Source: Pedobacter psychrotolerans
GTDB taxonomy: Bacteria; Bacteroidota; Bacteroidia; Sphingobacteriales; Sphingobacteriaceae
NCBI RefSeq assembly: GCF_004340665.1
Contig: NZ_SLWO01000002.1
Span: forward strand, 429,587-493,586
Length of the DNA stretch: 64,000 bases
Reading direction: 5' to 3'
Under the pieces are notes generated by a model. That model saw nothing but the letters and a program-made list of their open reading frames with translations, searched no databases and was not told the DNA's origin. This document shows positions 25,385 to 34,605 of this stretch, piece by piece (within the stretch, counting starts at the first letter, position 1; each line of letters starts with the position of its first letter). A program made the position numbers and the translations under genes.

Positions 25385-28318
25385 ATGAAAATCAAACTAT
25401 TTACTTTAGCTTGTTTTCTAATTACAGGTACAATTGCCCAGGCACAAAATACCTATCAATGGAAAACAGGATCATCTGGTGGCTACAGCTATAAATATGT
25501 AACAAACGACCCCACCAAGACCCGTTTTTATACTTTAAAAAATGGCTTGACTGTTATTTTATCGCAAAATAATAAAGAACCCAATATTGTTTATAAAATG
25601 GCCGTTAGGGCGGGTAGCAATACTGATCCTCGAACCAATACCGGTTTGGCGCATTATCTGGAGCATTTATTATTTAAAGGAACAGATAAATTCGGCACTT
25701 TAAATTACGCGAAGGAAAAACCATTATTGGATAAAATTGAGGCCCTTTATGAAACCTACAATAAAACTACTGATCCTGTAAAACGGAAAGAAATCTACGC
25801 TGAAATTGATAAAGTTTCAGGAGAGGCGTCTAATTATTCTATCGCGAATGAATACGATAAAATGATGAAATCAATTGGTAGCGGTTCAACAAACGCACAT
25901 ACTTCGGTTGAGGAAACTGTTTATGAAGAAGACCTTCCATCTAATGCGGTTGATAAATTCTTATCTGTTCAGGCTGAGCGTTTCCGTTCACCAGTTTTCC
26001 GTATTTTCCATACTGAACTGGAAGCTGTTTATGAGGAAAAAAATATCGGCATGGATAATGACGGACGTAAAATGTATGAGAAAATGCTTTATGCTTTATT
26101 CCCAACACATAATTATGGTCAGCAAACCACTATTGGTACGATAGAGCATCTTAAAAATCCTTCTTTGGTAGAGATCAGAAAATATTACAACAAATATTAT
26201 GTGCCCAATAATATGGCCCTGATTATGTCTGGTGATATTAATTACGATGACTTAATCAAAAAAGTGGATAAGGAATTTTCATACATGGTTCCAAAGCCAT
26301 TGGCACTTTACAATCCTGCAGCAGAAAAACCCCTTACACAAGTACAAAAAGTTGATATTTATGGACCAAGTGCAGAAAACTTATACGTAGCTTATCGTGG
26401 TTTTGCACAAAATACACGTCAAAGTTTATTGCTTGATTTAATTGGCAGCATCTTATCTAATGGCAAGGCTGGTTTGATGGATATCAATATAAACAAGCAA
26501 CAAAAGATGTTAAGGGCTGGTGCAGGTTATAACCAGATGAAGGACTATGGGATCTTCGTTTTATCGGGTTCTCCTAAAGCCGGACAAAGTTTAGAAGATG
26601 CGCAGAAATTATTATTGGAGCAGGTTGATTTGCTTAAAAAAGGTGAATTTGATGAAAGTTTGATCAAAGCTACCGTAGCGAACATCAAATTAGCTGAGTT
26701 ACAGGCGTTCGATAATAATGATGTACGTGCAGATTATACCATGACTGCTTTTATTCAAAATCGTGGAACTGAATGGGATAAAATGCTGGCCTCTACCGAT
26801 GCAATGGGTAAAGTAACCAAAAAAGAAATTGTAGATTTTGCTAACAAATTCTTCGTTAACGATTATGTTTCTGTTTTAAAACACAAAGGTGAAGATAAAA
26901 GCATTTTAAAAGTTGAAAAACCAACCATTACAGCGGTTAAAACCAATACAAATGAAGTTTCGCCATTCACTAAAACCATTATTGATGCTCTGGTTAAACC
27001 CATTGCACCTAAATTTTTAGATTATACCAAAGATCTGAATTTTGGTAAAGCTGGCATTGCAGATGTAATTACTGTTCAAAATACAGAAAATGGTATCTTC
27101 CGCATGAACTACCGTTTTGAGATGGGTTCTTATAATTACAAATTATTGCCATACGCATCGCAATACCTGGCTTTTTTAAGCACTGATAAATATTCTGCTG
27201 AAGATATCAGTAAAGCTTTCTATAACCTTGCCTGTAATTATACCTTAAATGTTGGCACAGATGTAACTACGGTAAGCTTATCTGGTTTGCAGGAAAACTT
27301 TGATAAAGCTGTTGCTTTATTAGAAGACGTATTGGCAAACTGTAAGCCAAACGAAAAGGCGCTGGAAGACCTGAAAGGCAGGATTTTAAAATCAAGAGAT
27401 AATGCAAAATTAAATAAATCATCAATATTAAGTGGTTTAATGAGTTATGCACAATATGGTTCTGATAATCCATTTAATTATGGGATAACCAATGATGAAA
27501 TCAAGAATATGAAATCATCTGACTTAATTTACTTATTGCACAATTTAACCAATTACCAACATACCATTACTTATTACGGACCTAAAACATTAAGTGCTTT
27601 TTCTGCGGATATTGTTAAGGTACATCCGTTAGCTAAGGATTTTACACCAGTGGCACCAATGAAGAAATTTGTTTACACCAAAACAGATTCTAATAAGGTA
27701 TACTTTGCAGATTACGACATGGTGCAGGCTGAAATCCGCTGGGTAAGAAATGGTGGTTTATATGATCCATCAAATGCAGCAAAAATTAGCTTATTCAATA
27801 ATTATTTTGGTGGTGGCATGGGCTCTATAGTATTCCAAACCATCCGCGAATCAAAAGCCTTAGCCTATTCAACTTTTGCGGTTTATTCCTCTCCAAACAG
27901 TAAGGAGAAAGAAAATGCTGTAATTGCTTACGTGGGTACACAAGCAGATAAAATGAATGAAGCTGTTGCCGGTATGAATGAATTGCTTACCACTTTACCT
28001 GAATCGGATAAGTCATTCAATCTTTCAAAAACAAATTCATTAAATAGTTTAGAAACTTCCCGTATTACAAAAGATGGAATTATTGCAAGCTATTTTTCTG
28101 ATAAAAAATTAGGTTTTGATCACGATTCGAGAATAGATGAATATGCAAATCTTAAGCCATTAAGCTTTACAGATGTAAATGCTTTTCACCATGATAATTT
28201 ATCTTCGAAGCCTTACAATTATTGTATTGTTGCTTCAGAGAAAAAAATCAATCTTGCAGATTTAGCCAAATTTGGTCCGGTGAATAAATTAACCTTAGAG
28301 CAGATTTTTGGATACTAA
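25385..28318 (+). CDS. M16 family zinc metallopeptidase, two-domain, periplasmic
   Basis: A 977-residue insulinase-like peptidase. A signal peptide ends near GTIAQAQ (residue 21), so it acts in the periplasm. The first M16 domain holds the inverted zinc motif HxxEH as H90-Y-L-E93-H94, with the third ligand glutamate expected in the ELEAVYEEKN region near 220. The second half is a catalytically silent M16 domain (about 540-970) with the M16_C pattern AKISLFNNYFGGGMGSIVFQ, which closes the chamber. The true start is the ATG at 25385 that opens the signal peptide; an upstream TTG at 25256 would bury it. The gene is monocistronic, with its own promoter and a terminator at 28345-28380. Confidence 0.95.
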   Translation: MKIKLFTLACFLITGTIAQAQNTYQWKTGSSGGYSYKYVTNDPTKTRFYTLKNGLTVILSQNNKEPNIVYKMAVRAGSNTDPRTNTGLAHYLEHLLFKGTDKFGTLNYAKEKPLLDKIEALYETYNKTTDPVKRKEIYAEIDKVSGEASNYSIANEYDKMMKSIGSGSTNAHTSVEETVYEEDLPSNAVDKFLSVQAERFRSPVFRIFHTELEAVYEEKNIGMDNDGRKMYEKMLYALFPTHNYGQQTTIGTIEHLKNPSLVEIRKYYNKYYVPNNMALIMSGDINYDDLIKKVDKEFSYMVPKPLALYNPAAEKPLTQVQKVDIYGPSAENLYVAYRGFAQNTRQSLLLDLIGSILSNGKAGLMDININKQQKMLRAGAGYNQMKDYGIFVLSGSPKAGQSLEDAQKLLLEQVDLLKKGEFDESLIKATVANIKLAELQAFDNNDVRADYTMTAFIQNRGTEWDKMLASTDAMGKVTKKEIVDFANKFFVNDYVSVLKHKGEDKSILKVEKPTITAVKTNTNEVSPFTKTIIDALVKPIAPKFLDYTKDLNFGKAGIADVITVQNTENGIFRMNYRFEMGSYNYKLLPYASQYLAFLSTDKYSAEDISKAFYNLACNYTLNVGTDVTTVSLSGLQENFDKAVALLEDVLANCKPNEKALEDLKGRILKSRDNAKLNKSSILSGLMSYAQYGSDNPFNYGITNDEIKNMKSSDLIYLLHNLTNYQHTITYYGPKTLSAFSADIVKVHPLAKDFTPVAPMKKFVYTKTDSNKVYFADYDMVQAEIRWVRNGGLYDPSNAAKISLFNNYFGGGMGSIVFQTIRESKALAYSTFAVYSSPNSKEKENAVIAYVGTQADKMNEAVAGMNELLTTLPESDKSFNLSKTNSLNSLETSRITKDGIIASYFSDKKLGFDHDSRIDEYANLKPLSFTDVNAFHHDNLSSKPYNYCIVASEKKINLADLAKFGPVNKLTLEQIFGY

Positions 28319-28344
28319 GTTAGACTAAAGCTTAAAGACTAAAG

Positions 28345-28380
28345 AAAAAGCGATTTCTGGAAACAGGAATCGCTTTTTTT
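28345..28380 (+). terminator. Terminator of the M16 peptidase gene
   Basis: Stem AAAAGCGATT.CTG/CAG.AATCGCTTTT with a short loop, followed by seven T. It lies 27 bases past the stop codon. Confidence 0.85.
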
Positions 28381-28386
28381 ATGAGT

Positions 28387-28575
28387 GTTGGTCTGGAAAT
28401 GTTCTCCAAATCACTGAATTGTGGATTTGTAATCCACTTTAATAGAACATTAAAATTCGTAATAATCTGCGCTTCCTAGGAAGTAACGGTCAAGCAATGA
28501 TATAAGCGTTGGTCTGGAAATGTTTTCCAGACCATTGAACTGTGGATTTGTAATCCACTTTAATAGAACATTAAA
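28387..28575. repeat. Direct repeat of a 68-bp twin-hairpin element
   Basis: Copies at 28387-28454 and 28508-28575 (period 121) are nearly identical. Each holds two hairpins: GGTCTGGAAA/TTTCCAGACC (perfect in copy 2, decayed in copy 1) and GTGGATT-TGT-AATCCAC (perfect in both), ending in TTTAATAGAACATTAAA. They fill the gap between the M16 and GH130 genes, which converge here. This is the pattern of a dispersed extragenic element. Confidence 0.85.
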
Positions 28576-28609
28576 TATTTCTTCAATCCAAACTTGTATG
28601 AATCAAAAA

Positions 28610-29659
28610 CTACAGCCATTTCAATGCCCCCAAAATTTCCTGGATAGAAAATTTAGCTCCGCAAACAAATTCATCAGCGGCTCCATAATAAATCGTCAAT
28701 ACATCCCCATTCACAAGATGACCGTTAGTAAACACTACCTCACCAAAAAAACCATGTATTTCATAATCCGCTGTCGGCACCATAATGGGCTGTTCAGTTT
28801 GAGCCAGTATTTTTGATGGATCACTTAAATCCATTAAGAAAGCACCTAAACAATACTGGTGTTTCTCATTTGCACCATGATATATCGAAAGCCAGCCTTG
28901 TGCAGTTCTGATTGGGGCTGCTCCCGCCCCTACACGTTTGCTATCCCATTGATGGTTTCTGGTTTTGATCAGGCATTGATGGTTTCCCCAATGAATTGCA
29001 TCCGGCGACTCGGCCAGCCAGATATAATTCCCACCTAAATCGACACTACTTGGACGGTGAAGGGCATAAAACTTTCCATTAATTTTTTCTTCAAAAATTG
29101 CACAGTCTTTATTATGTGGGGAAATAATCATTCCATGCTTTTTGAAGGTCTTCCAGTCTTTTGTAGTGCGAAGTCCTACACCTACCCCATGTGCAGATAC
29201 GGCTGTATAGGTGAGGTAATAAGTATCATCAATTTGAGCGACCCGGCAGTCTTCTATTCCAAAGGCTTCATTTTTGCCTTCACCCTGCAATAGAGGAAAT
29301 CCTTCAGGCTGATAAAAATGAATTCCATCTTCACTGCAAACCAAACGGAGGTGCGAAAGTGTGGTTAAATAATCCGTTCCTCTATAACGAATGATCCTTG
29401 GGTCGTCTGCTATTAATTCAGGATCATTTTCTTTTATCGATATAATCTCAATTCCTCCATCTTTCAGTACAGGAAAAGAAATAATACCAGGTTCCTGCTT
29501 GGGCCGCTCTGCCACCCGGATGATCATCCAGACTTTTCCATCAAAGCTAAATACACCTGGATTTAACAAACAGGCGATTTCTAAACCCGGTGTACTTGGA
29601 ACCAAATCTGTTGGCGATAAAATTGGGTTTTCAGAAAACCGTTTTGCGTATTCCTTCAT
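28610..29659 (-). CDS. GH130 family beta-mannoside phosphorylase
   Basis: Predicted to phosphorolyse a beta-mannoside, giving mannose 1-phosphate. The 349-residue protein has no signal peptide, so it acts in the cytoplasm. It shows the five-bladed propeller hallmarks of GH130: IACLLNPGVF near 30, RVAERP at 48-53, the catalytic-acid motif GIEDCRV with Asp137, and GAGAAPIRTAQGWLSIYHGAN near 245. Members act on mannosyl-glucose, mannosyl-N-acetylglucosamine or mannooligosaccharides; which one applies here cannot be read by eye. It is divergent from the third SusC gene with a 383-base gap and shows no LacI-type operator. It could handle the beta-mannose core left after GH92 trimming. Confidence 0.9.
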   Translation of the reverse strand: MKEYAKRFSENPILSPTDLVPSTPGLEIACLLNPGVFSFDGKVWMIIRVAERPKQEPGIISFPVLKDGGIEIISIKENDPELIADDPRIIRYRGTDYLTTLSHLRLVCSEDGIHFYQPEGFPLLQGEGKNEAFGIEDCRVAQIDDTYYLTYTAVSAHGVGVGLRTTKDWKTFKKHGMIISPHNKDCAIFEEKINGKFYALHRPSSVDLGGNYIWLAESPDAIHWGNHQCLIKTRNHQWDSKRVGAGAAPIRTAQGWLSIYHGANEKHQYCLGAFLMDLSDPSKILAQTEQPIMVPTADYEIHGFFGEVVFTNGHLVNGDVLTIYYGAADEFVCGAKFSIQEILGALKWL

Positions 29660-30042
29660 ACATTCATCTTAAAATTGTTATTGCATTAAAATCAATCAGA
29701 TTATTTAAAATAGTCGCCTGATATACCGTTTATATTTATTGTGGTTTATTTAAGTAATCATTCTGGCTTTTCTCACTGAACGATCATCAATACACACTCT
29801 TTCATTTAATTTTACTACAGTTTCCTTTCATTTCTAAAGAAAAAAAGTTTATAATTTTCATTAATTAACAGCAAACCCAAACAAAAAACAGGCGTTTTAT
29901 AGCTTTTGTTTCAACCAGACCACGATGAAATGTTAAAAAGCACCCAAAAGTTGACGTTAATATATTTATCTGCTTTTTTTGATTAAATTGATATGTCTAT
30001 TCTCAAAAACAAGCAACATATACTAACTAAAACTAAAAATTA
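29660..30042. other. Divergent intergenic region, GH130/third SusC
   Basis: This 383-base AT-rich gap must carry promoters for both divergent genes. I find no exact TAnnTTTG element, no LacI-type operator and no stable hairpin. Confidence 0.4.
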
Positions 30043-33000
30043 ATGAAAAAACTACTACTTAGTATGATTTTAACTTTCGGATTAATTTCATTTGCTTTCG
30101 CACAAAGCAAAGTCATTAGCGGTAAAGTTACTTCAGGCACATCCGGCCCTATTCCGGGCGTAAGCGTGTTTGTAAAAGGCTCACCAGCTAATATCACACA
30201 AAGTGATGCCACGGGCTATTACAAATTAACCGTTCCTAATGAAGCAAAAACACTTGTTTTTAGTTTCATTGGCTATACTACTATTGAACTGCCTATCAAT
30301 GGAACTACAGTTAACGCGAATCTTAAAGAAGAAAACACCACACTTTCTGATGTGGTAGTGGTGGGTTATGGTACGCAGAATAAACGGGATGTATCTGGAT
30401 CAGTTGCTTCTGTGAAATCTAAAGATCTGGAGAACTTACCTGTAACCAGTTTCGAACAAGCTTTGCAGGGTAAGGCTGCCGGTGTGCAAATATCTGCCCA
30501 AAACGGAAAACTCGGTCAGGGCATTACGGTTCGGGTTCGTGGTGCGGCTTCTGTTACTGCGGGTAGCGAACCGCTTTATATTGTAGATGGAATTCCCATT
30601 ACTTCAGGAAACTTCTCAAGCACATCTTCTCCAACAAGTGCCTTGGCAGATTTAAATACAAATGATATTGAATCCATCGAGGTGTTAAAAGATGCTTCTG
30701 CTTCAGCCATCTACGGGGCAAGGGCATCAAATGGTGTTGTTTTAATTACCACTAAACAAGGTAAAAGTGGTAAAACATTAATCCAGTTTAATGCGCTTGG
30801 CGGAATAAGTACACCTTCAAATCATAGAGAATTTCTGAATGCCGAACAATATGTTCAACTCATGAGAAGAGCCGGACAAGGTGCTGCTAATCAGGATTTC
30901 TTAAATGGAGATTATACAACCTTACAGGAAGCACTTGATGACTATAGTACAATCGTTGAAAACAGATTGAACCGTTATTCTGCAGGAAACAATGATTATC
31001 AAACCTATAAAGTGAACACCAATTGGGAAAGAGAATCTTATCAGGATAATCCGGTAACGCAACAATACGATTTAAACCTTACAGGCGGAACCGAAAAAAC
31101 AAAATTTTATATCGGCGGACAAGTTTTGGATCAAAATGGTATTATTGTTGGCAATAGCTACAAGCGTTACAGTGGAAGATTAAATCTAACTAATAAAGCG
31201 ACTGATTTTTTAGAAGTTGGTGTGAATCTGAATTTTTCCAATAGTATCAATAACCGTCTGTCTAATGATAATGCCTTTTCCAGTCCGCTACAATCAGTTG
31301 CCCTATCGCCAATTACACCATTTATTGATCCAAGATCTGGTTTAATCAGTGGAACTTTACCTGGAGCTGCTACAAATTATCCCGTTTATTATAATCCATT
31401 CATTGGTATTGAAAATGCTGCATACAAAGCAACGGTTTACCGCACCATCGGGAAAGCGTTCGCCAATGTTAATATTGCTAAAGGATTAAAATTCAGCACT
31501 GATTTTTCTATTGACAACTTAAACCAGAATGAAGAAAGTTATTATGGCTCACTAACATTTAGGAATACAGGGACTTCCAATGGTGATGGACAAAATATCT
31601 CCACATTCGTAATTAATGCCAACACCAATAATTTCTTCAGCTACAATACCACAGCTGGCAAAAGTACTTTTGATGCTATTTTAGGAACAAGTTATCAAAA
31701 ATCCACTACCAAATCTAGCAACATTGAGGGTCAGGATTTCCCAAGTGATGCCTATGTAAAGTTAGGATCTGCGGCCACAAAGGTAATTGCCTTAAGTAGT
31801 GAAAGTGCCTTTAGCTTTCTTTCCTATTTTTTCAGAGCCAATTACAAATACAATAACCGTTATTTAGTCGGACTTAGTGTTAGAGCAGATGGTTCATCCC
31901 GTTTTGGCGCAAACCACAGATATGGATATTTTCCTGCCGGATCGGTGGCATGGATTGCTTCAGAAGAAGATTTTTTGAAAAGCAGTGAAACCATTAGCTT
32001 ATTAAAACTTAGAGCAAGTTATGGCCTTACCGGTAATGCAGAAATTGGTAACTATTCAGCAAGAGGCCTGTTTGCCGGAACGGGTGCTTATGGCGGCATA
32101 GCTGGTCAGATACCATCACAAATTGCTAATCCAGACTTAACCTGGGAAAAAACAAAACAACTGGATCTTGGATTTGATTTTGGCTTACTTAAAAACAGGA
32201 TTACTGGTACATTTGATTTCTATCAAAAAAATACCACAGATTTATTACTGGACGTACGAATTCCCCAAACAACAGGCTTTGGCATTAAGACACAAAACTT
32301 AGGTGCCTTGAAAAATAATGGTTTTGAACTGGGCATTAATACCGAGAATTTCGTTGGTGCCTTTAAATGGTCTACTGCCATTACAGGTGCCATCAACAAT
32401 AACAAAATCACCAATCTGGGCGGGCAAATCCTAAACTCAAATGAAATTAATGCCGCGGTGGAAGGACAGCCCATTGGTGTATTTTATTTACCAGAATATG
32501 CCGGTGTAAACCCAGCCAATGGCGATGCCCTATATTATTTAAATACCGTTGACCCAAACACAGGAAACATTAATAGAGGTACAACTACTAACATTAATGA
32601 GGCAGCAAGAATATTTGCTGGTAACCCAAACCCTAAATATACCTTCGGTTTAAACAATACATTTTCTTATCAAAACTTCGACTTAACTGTATTTTTTCAA
32701 GGCGTATCTGGCAATAAAATATTTAATGCTGGCGGCCAGTACATGAGTGCAAATGGCTCAAACGGATATGATAATCAGACTGTCGATCAAATGCAGTATT
32801 GGAATAAGCCTGGTGATATCACTTCAGTTCCTGAGCCTAGGTTAGGATATGGAAATGGAGTTGGGAACTCAACCAGATATCTATCAGATGGTAATTATGT
32901 CCGCCTTAAAACTTTAACCCTTGGCTATACTTTTCCTGCGTCAGTTTTAACGAAGATTAAACTTAGTAAACTGAGACTCTATGCCACAGCCCAAAACCTG

Positions 33001-33138
33001 GCGACTATTACCGGTTACAAAGGTTGGGACCCTGAGGTTAATGCAGATCATCAATCTACAAACATTAACCAGGGTGTAGATTTTTATTCTGCGCCCCAGC
33101 CACGGGTAATTTCATTTGGCATTAACATAGGTTTATAA
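30043..33138 (+). CDS. SusC/RagA family TonB-dependent transporter (third pair)
   Basis: A 1031-residue outer-membrane importer. Signal peptide to about residue 20 (SFAFA), carboxypeptidase-regulatory-like domain 23-96 (VISGKVTSGTSGPIPGVSV), plug from about 104 (VVVGYGTQNKRDVSGSVASV; LKDASASAIYGARASNGVV) and barrel ending FGINIGL. It is followed by its SusD partner after 17 bases. It points the other way from PUL 1 and PUL 2, has no LacI-type operator and has no sigma/anti-sigma or hybrid sensor gene next to it. Substrate unknown. Confidence 0.96.
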   Translation: MKKLLLSMILTFGLISFAFAQSKVISGKVTSGTSGPIPGVSVFVKGSPANITQSDATGYYKLTVPNEAKTLVFSFIGYTTIELPINGTTVNANLKEENTTLSDVVVVGYGTQNKRDVSGSVASVKSKDLENLPVTSFEQALQGKAAGVQISAQNGKLGQGITVRVRGAASVTAGSEPLYIVDGIPITSGNFSSTSSPTSALADLNTNDIESIEVLKDASASAIYGARASNGVVLITTKQGKSGKTLIQFNALGGISTPSNHREFLNAEQYVQLMRRAGQGAANQDFLNGDYTTLQEALDDYSTIVENRLNRYSAGNNDYQTYKVNTNWERESYQDNPVTQQYDLNLTGGTEKTKFYIGGQVLDQNGIIVGNSYKRYSGRLNLTNKATDFLEVGVNLNFSNSINNRLSNDNAFSSPLQSVALSPITPFIDPRSGLISGTLPGAATNYPVYYNPFIGIENAAYKATVYRTIGKAFANVNIAKGLKFSTDFSIDNLNQNEESYYGSLTFRNTGTSNGDGQNISTFVINANTNNFFSYNTTAGKSTFDAILGTSYQKSTTKSSNIEGQDFPSDAYVKLGSAATKVIALSSESAFSFLSYFFRANYKYNNRYLVGLSVRADGSSRFGANHRYGYFPAGSVAWIASEEDFLKSSETISLLKLRASYGLTGNAEIGNYSARGLFAGTGAYGGIAGQIPSQIANPDLTWEKTKQLDLGFDFGLLKNRITGTFDFYQKNTTDLLLDVRIPQTTGFGIKTQNLGALKNNGFELGINTENFVGAFKWSTAITGAINNNKITNLGGQILNSNEINAAVEGQPIGVFYLPEYAGVNPANGDALYYLNTVDPNTGNINRGTTTNINEAARIFAGNPNPKYTFGLNNTFSYQNFDLTVFFQGVSGNKIFNAGGQYMSANGSNGYDNQTVDQMQYWNKPGDITSVPEPRLGYGNGVGNSTRYLSDGNYVRLKTLTLGYTFPASVLTKIKLSKLRLYATAQNLATITGYKGWDPEVNADHQSTNINQGVDFYSAPQPRVISFGINIGL

Positions 33139-33155
33139 TTTACAGACGAATCAAC

Positions 33156-34535
33156 ATGAAAAAAACATATAAATATACTTTGCTCTTTGCATCTGCACTA
33201 CTTTCTGTAGCCACATCATGTAGAAAAGCACTTGAAATTTCACCGGTAAACACTATTGAACAGGGTAAAGCATTACTCAGTTCAAAAGATGTAGAGGCTG
33301 CTTTGGTAGGTTCATATTCGGCACTTGGAAGCAGAAATCTTTACGGTGGCAGACCATTTCTAATGGCCGATTTTTTAGCGAATACCGATGCCATTGAATG
33401 GTATGGAACTTATGCCGAGCTCACACAAACCATCAATAAATCGCTATTAAAAACCAATACCTTTGTAAATAATATTTGGGCCGATAGTTATTCCGCAATT
33501 AATGATGCTAATAATGTACTGGCAGCGATTGACAAAGTAGATGCCACGAAAAAAAATAAAGTTGAAGGTGAAGCCAAATTTATCAGAGGATCGGTTTATT
33601 TTGACTTAGTGAGATTATTTGGGAAGGCTTATAATGATGGATCGCCATCAACCAACCCAGGGGTACCCATAGTACTAAGTCCTACTACAAATATTACTGA
33701 CGGAAGTTATGTTAGCAGAGCAAATGTTGCCGCTGTATACGCGCAAGCTATTGCCGATTTAACCGACGCGGAGGCTAAGTTACCAGCAACTAATGGTTTC
33801 TTTGCTACAAAATTCGCAGCGGCAGGCATGCTGGCCAGGTTGTATTTGCAAATGGGAAATTATGCAGCAGCTGGAGCAGCAGCTAATCGCGTGATTACAT
33901 CTGGCAATTATAACTTGACAAGTACTTTTATTTCAGCTTTTCCTAAAATGCCCGAACCAGGAAATTCAGGTCAACCAGCAGACAATACAAAAGAAGATGT
34001 CTTTGCAATTCAAGTGAGAACCTTAACAGGCTTTAACGGTTACAATGAATTTTATGCCTCACCAACCTATGGTGGTCGTGGAGACGCAGTAATCTCAAAA
34101 GATTGGATTGATCTTACGTATAGTAACGATGACGATCGTATTAATGCTTTTTATGATGATGGAGATATGTTCACTTCTAAGTTTGGCAATCAGTATGGAA
34201 ATGTTCCAATTATTAGATTGGCTGAAATGTATCTGATTAGAGCTGAATGCAATGTACGTTTAGCCCCTGCTGCACCAATTGGCGGGCAAACTCCTTTACA
34301 GGATTTGGCCGTAATTAGAAGTAGGGCTGGATTAACCACAACCACAGCAACTTTAATAGATATACTGACGGAAAGAAAACTTGAACTTGCTTTTGAAGGC
34401 TTTGCGCTGCATGATGCCAAGCGAACTCAAACCAATATTGGATCTATTCCATGGAATGCAAATCAACTGGTATTTCCAATTCCTCAAATTGAAATTGATG
34501 CCAATAAGAATATCGTTCAAAACCCAGGTTATTAA
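33156..34535 (+). CDS. SusD/RagB family lipoprotein (third pair)
   Basis: A 459-residue SusD protein with type II signal peptide and lipidation Cys22 (ATSC), followed by RKALEISPVNTIE. The TPR-like part (KFIRGSVYFDLVRLFGKAYN near 140-160) and the C-terminal signature (ILTERKLELAFEGFALHDAKR; VFPIPQIEIDANKNIVQNPGY) are present. At 459 residues it is shorter than the other two in the window (610 and 550), in the size class often paired with transporters of small or simple oligosaccharides; that link is weak. It ends the operon at the terminator 34559-34586. Confidence 0.95.
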   Translation: MKKTYKYTLLFASALLSVATSCRKALEISPVNTIEQGKALLSSKDVEAALVGSYSALGSRNLYGGRPFLMADFLANTDAIEWYGTYAELTQTINKSLLKTNTFVNNIWADSYSAINDANNVLAAIDKVDATKKNKVEGEAKFIRGSVYFDLVRLFGKAYNDGSPSTNPGVPIVLSPTTNITDGSYVSRANVAAVYAQAIADLTDAEAKLPATNGFFATKFAAAGMLARLYLQMGNYAAAGAAANRVITSGNYNLTSTFISAFPKMPEPGNSGQPADNTKEDVFAIQVRTLTGFNGYNEFYASPTYGGRGDAVISKDWIDLTYSNDDDRINAFYDDGDMFTSKFGNQYGNVPIIRLAEMYLIRAECNVRLAPAAPIGGQTPLQDLAVIRSRAGLTTTTATLIDILTERKLELAFEGFALHDAKRTQTNIGSIPWNANQLVFPIPQIEIDANKNIVQNPGY

Positions 34536-34558
34536 TCGCTAAATCATCTTAACAAAAA

Positions 34559-34586
34559 ATGCTCCCGAAATTCGGGAGCATTTTTT
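34559..34586. terminator. Bidirectional terminator between susD and acs
   Basis: Eleven-base stem ATGCTCCCGAA/TTCGGGAGCAT with a single-base loop (likely opening to a larger one), A-run before and six T after. It serves both the plus-strand susD and the minus-strand acs, which converge here. Confidence 0.9.
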
Positions 34587-34605
34587 ATTTAAATCAATAT
34601 TATAC

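Noticed and set aside
28455..28507. Copy of the AATCTGCGC repeat near 28465
   Set aside because: Only about nine bases match; the rest of the unit is absent.
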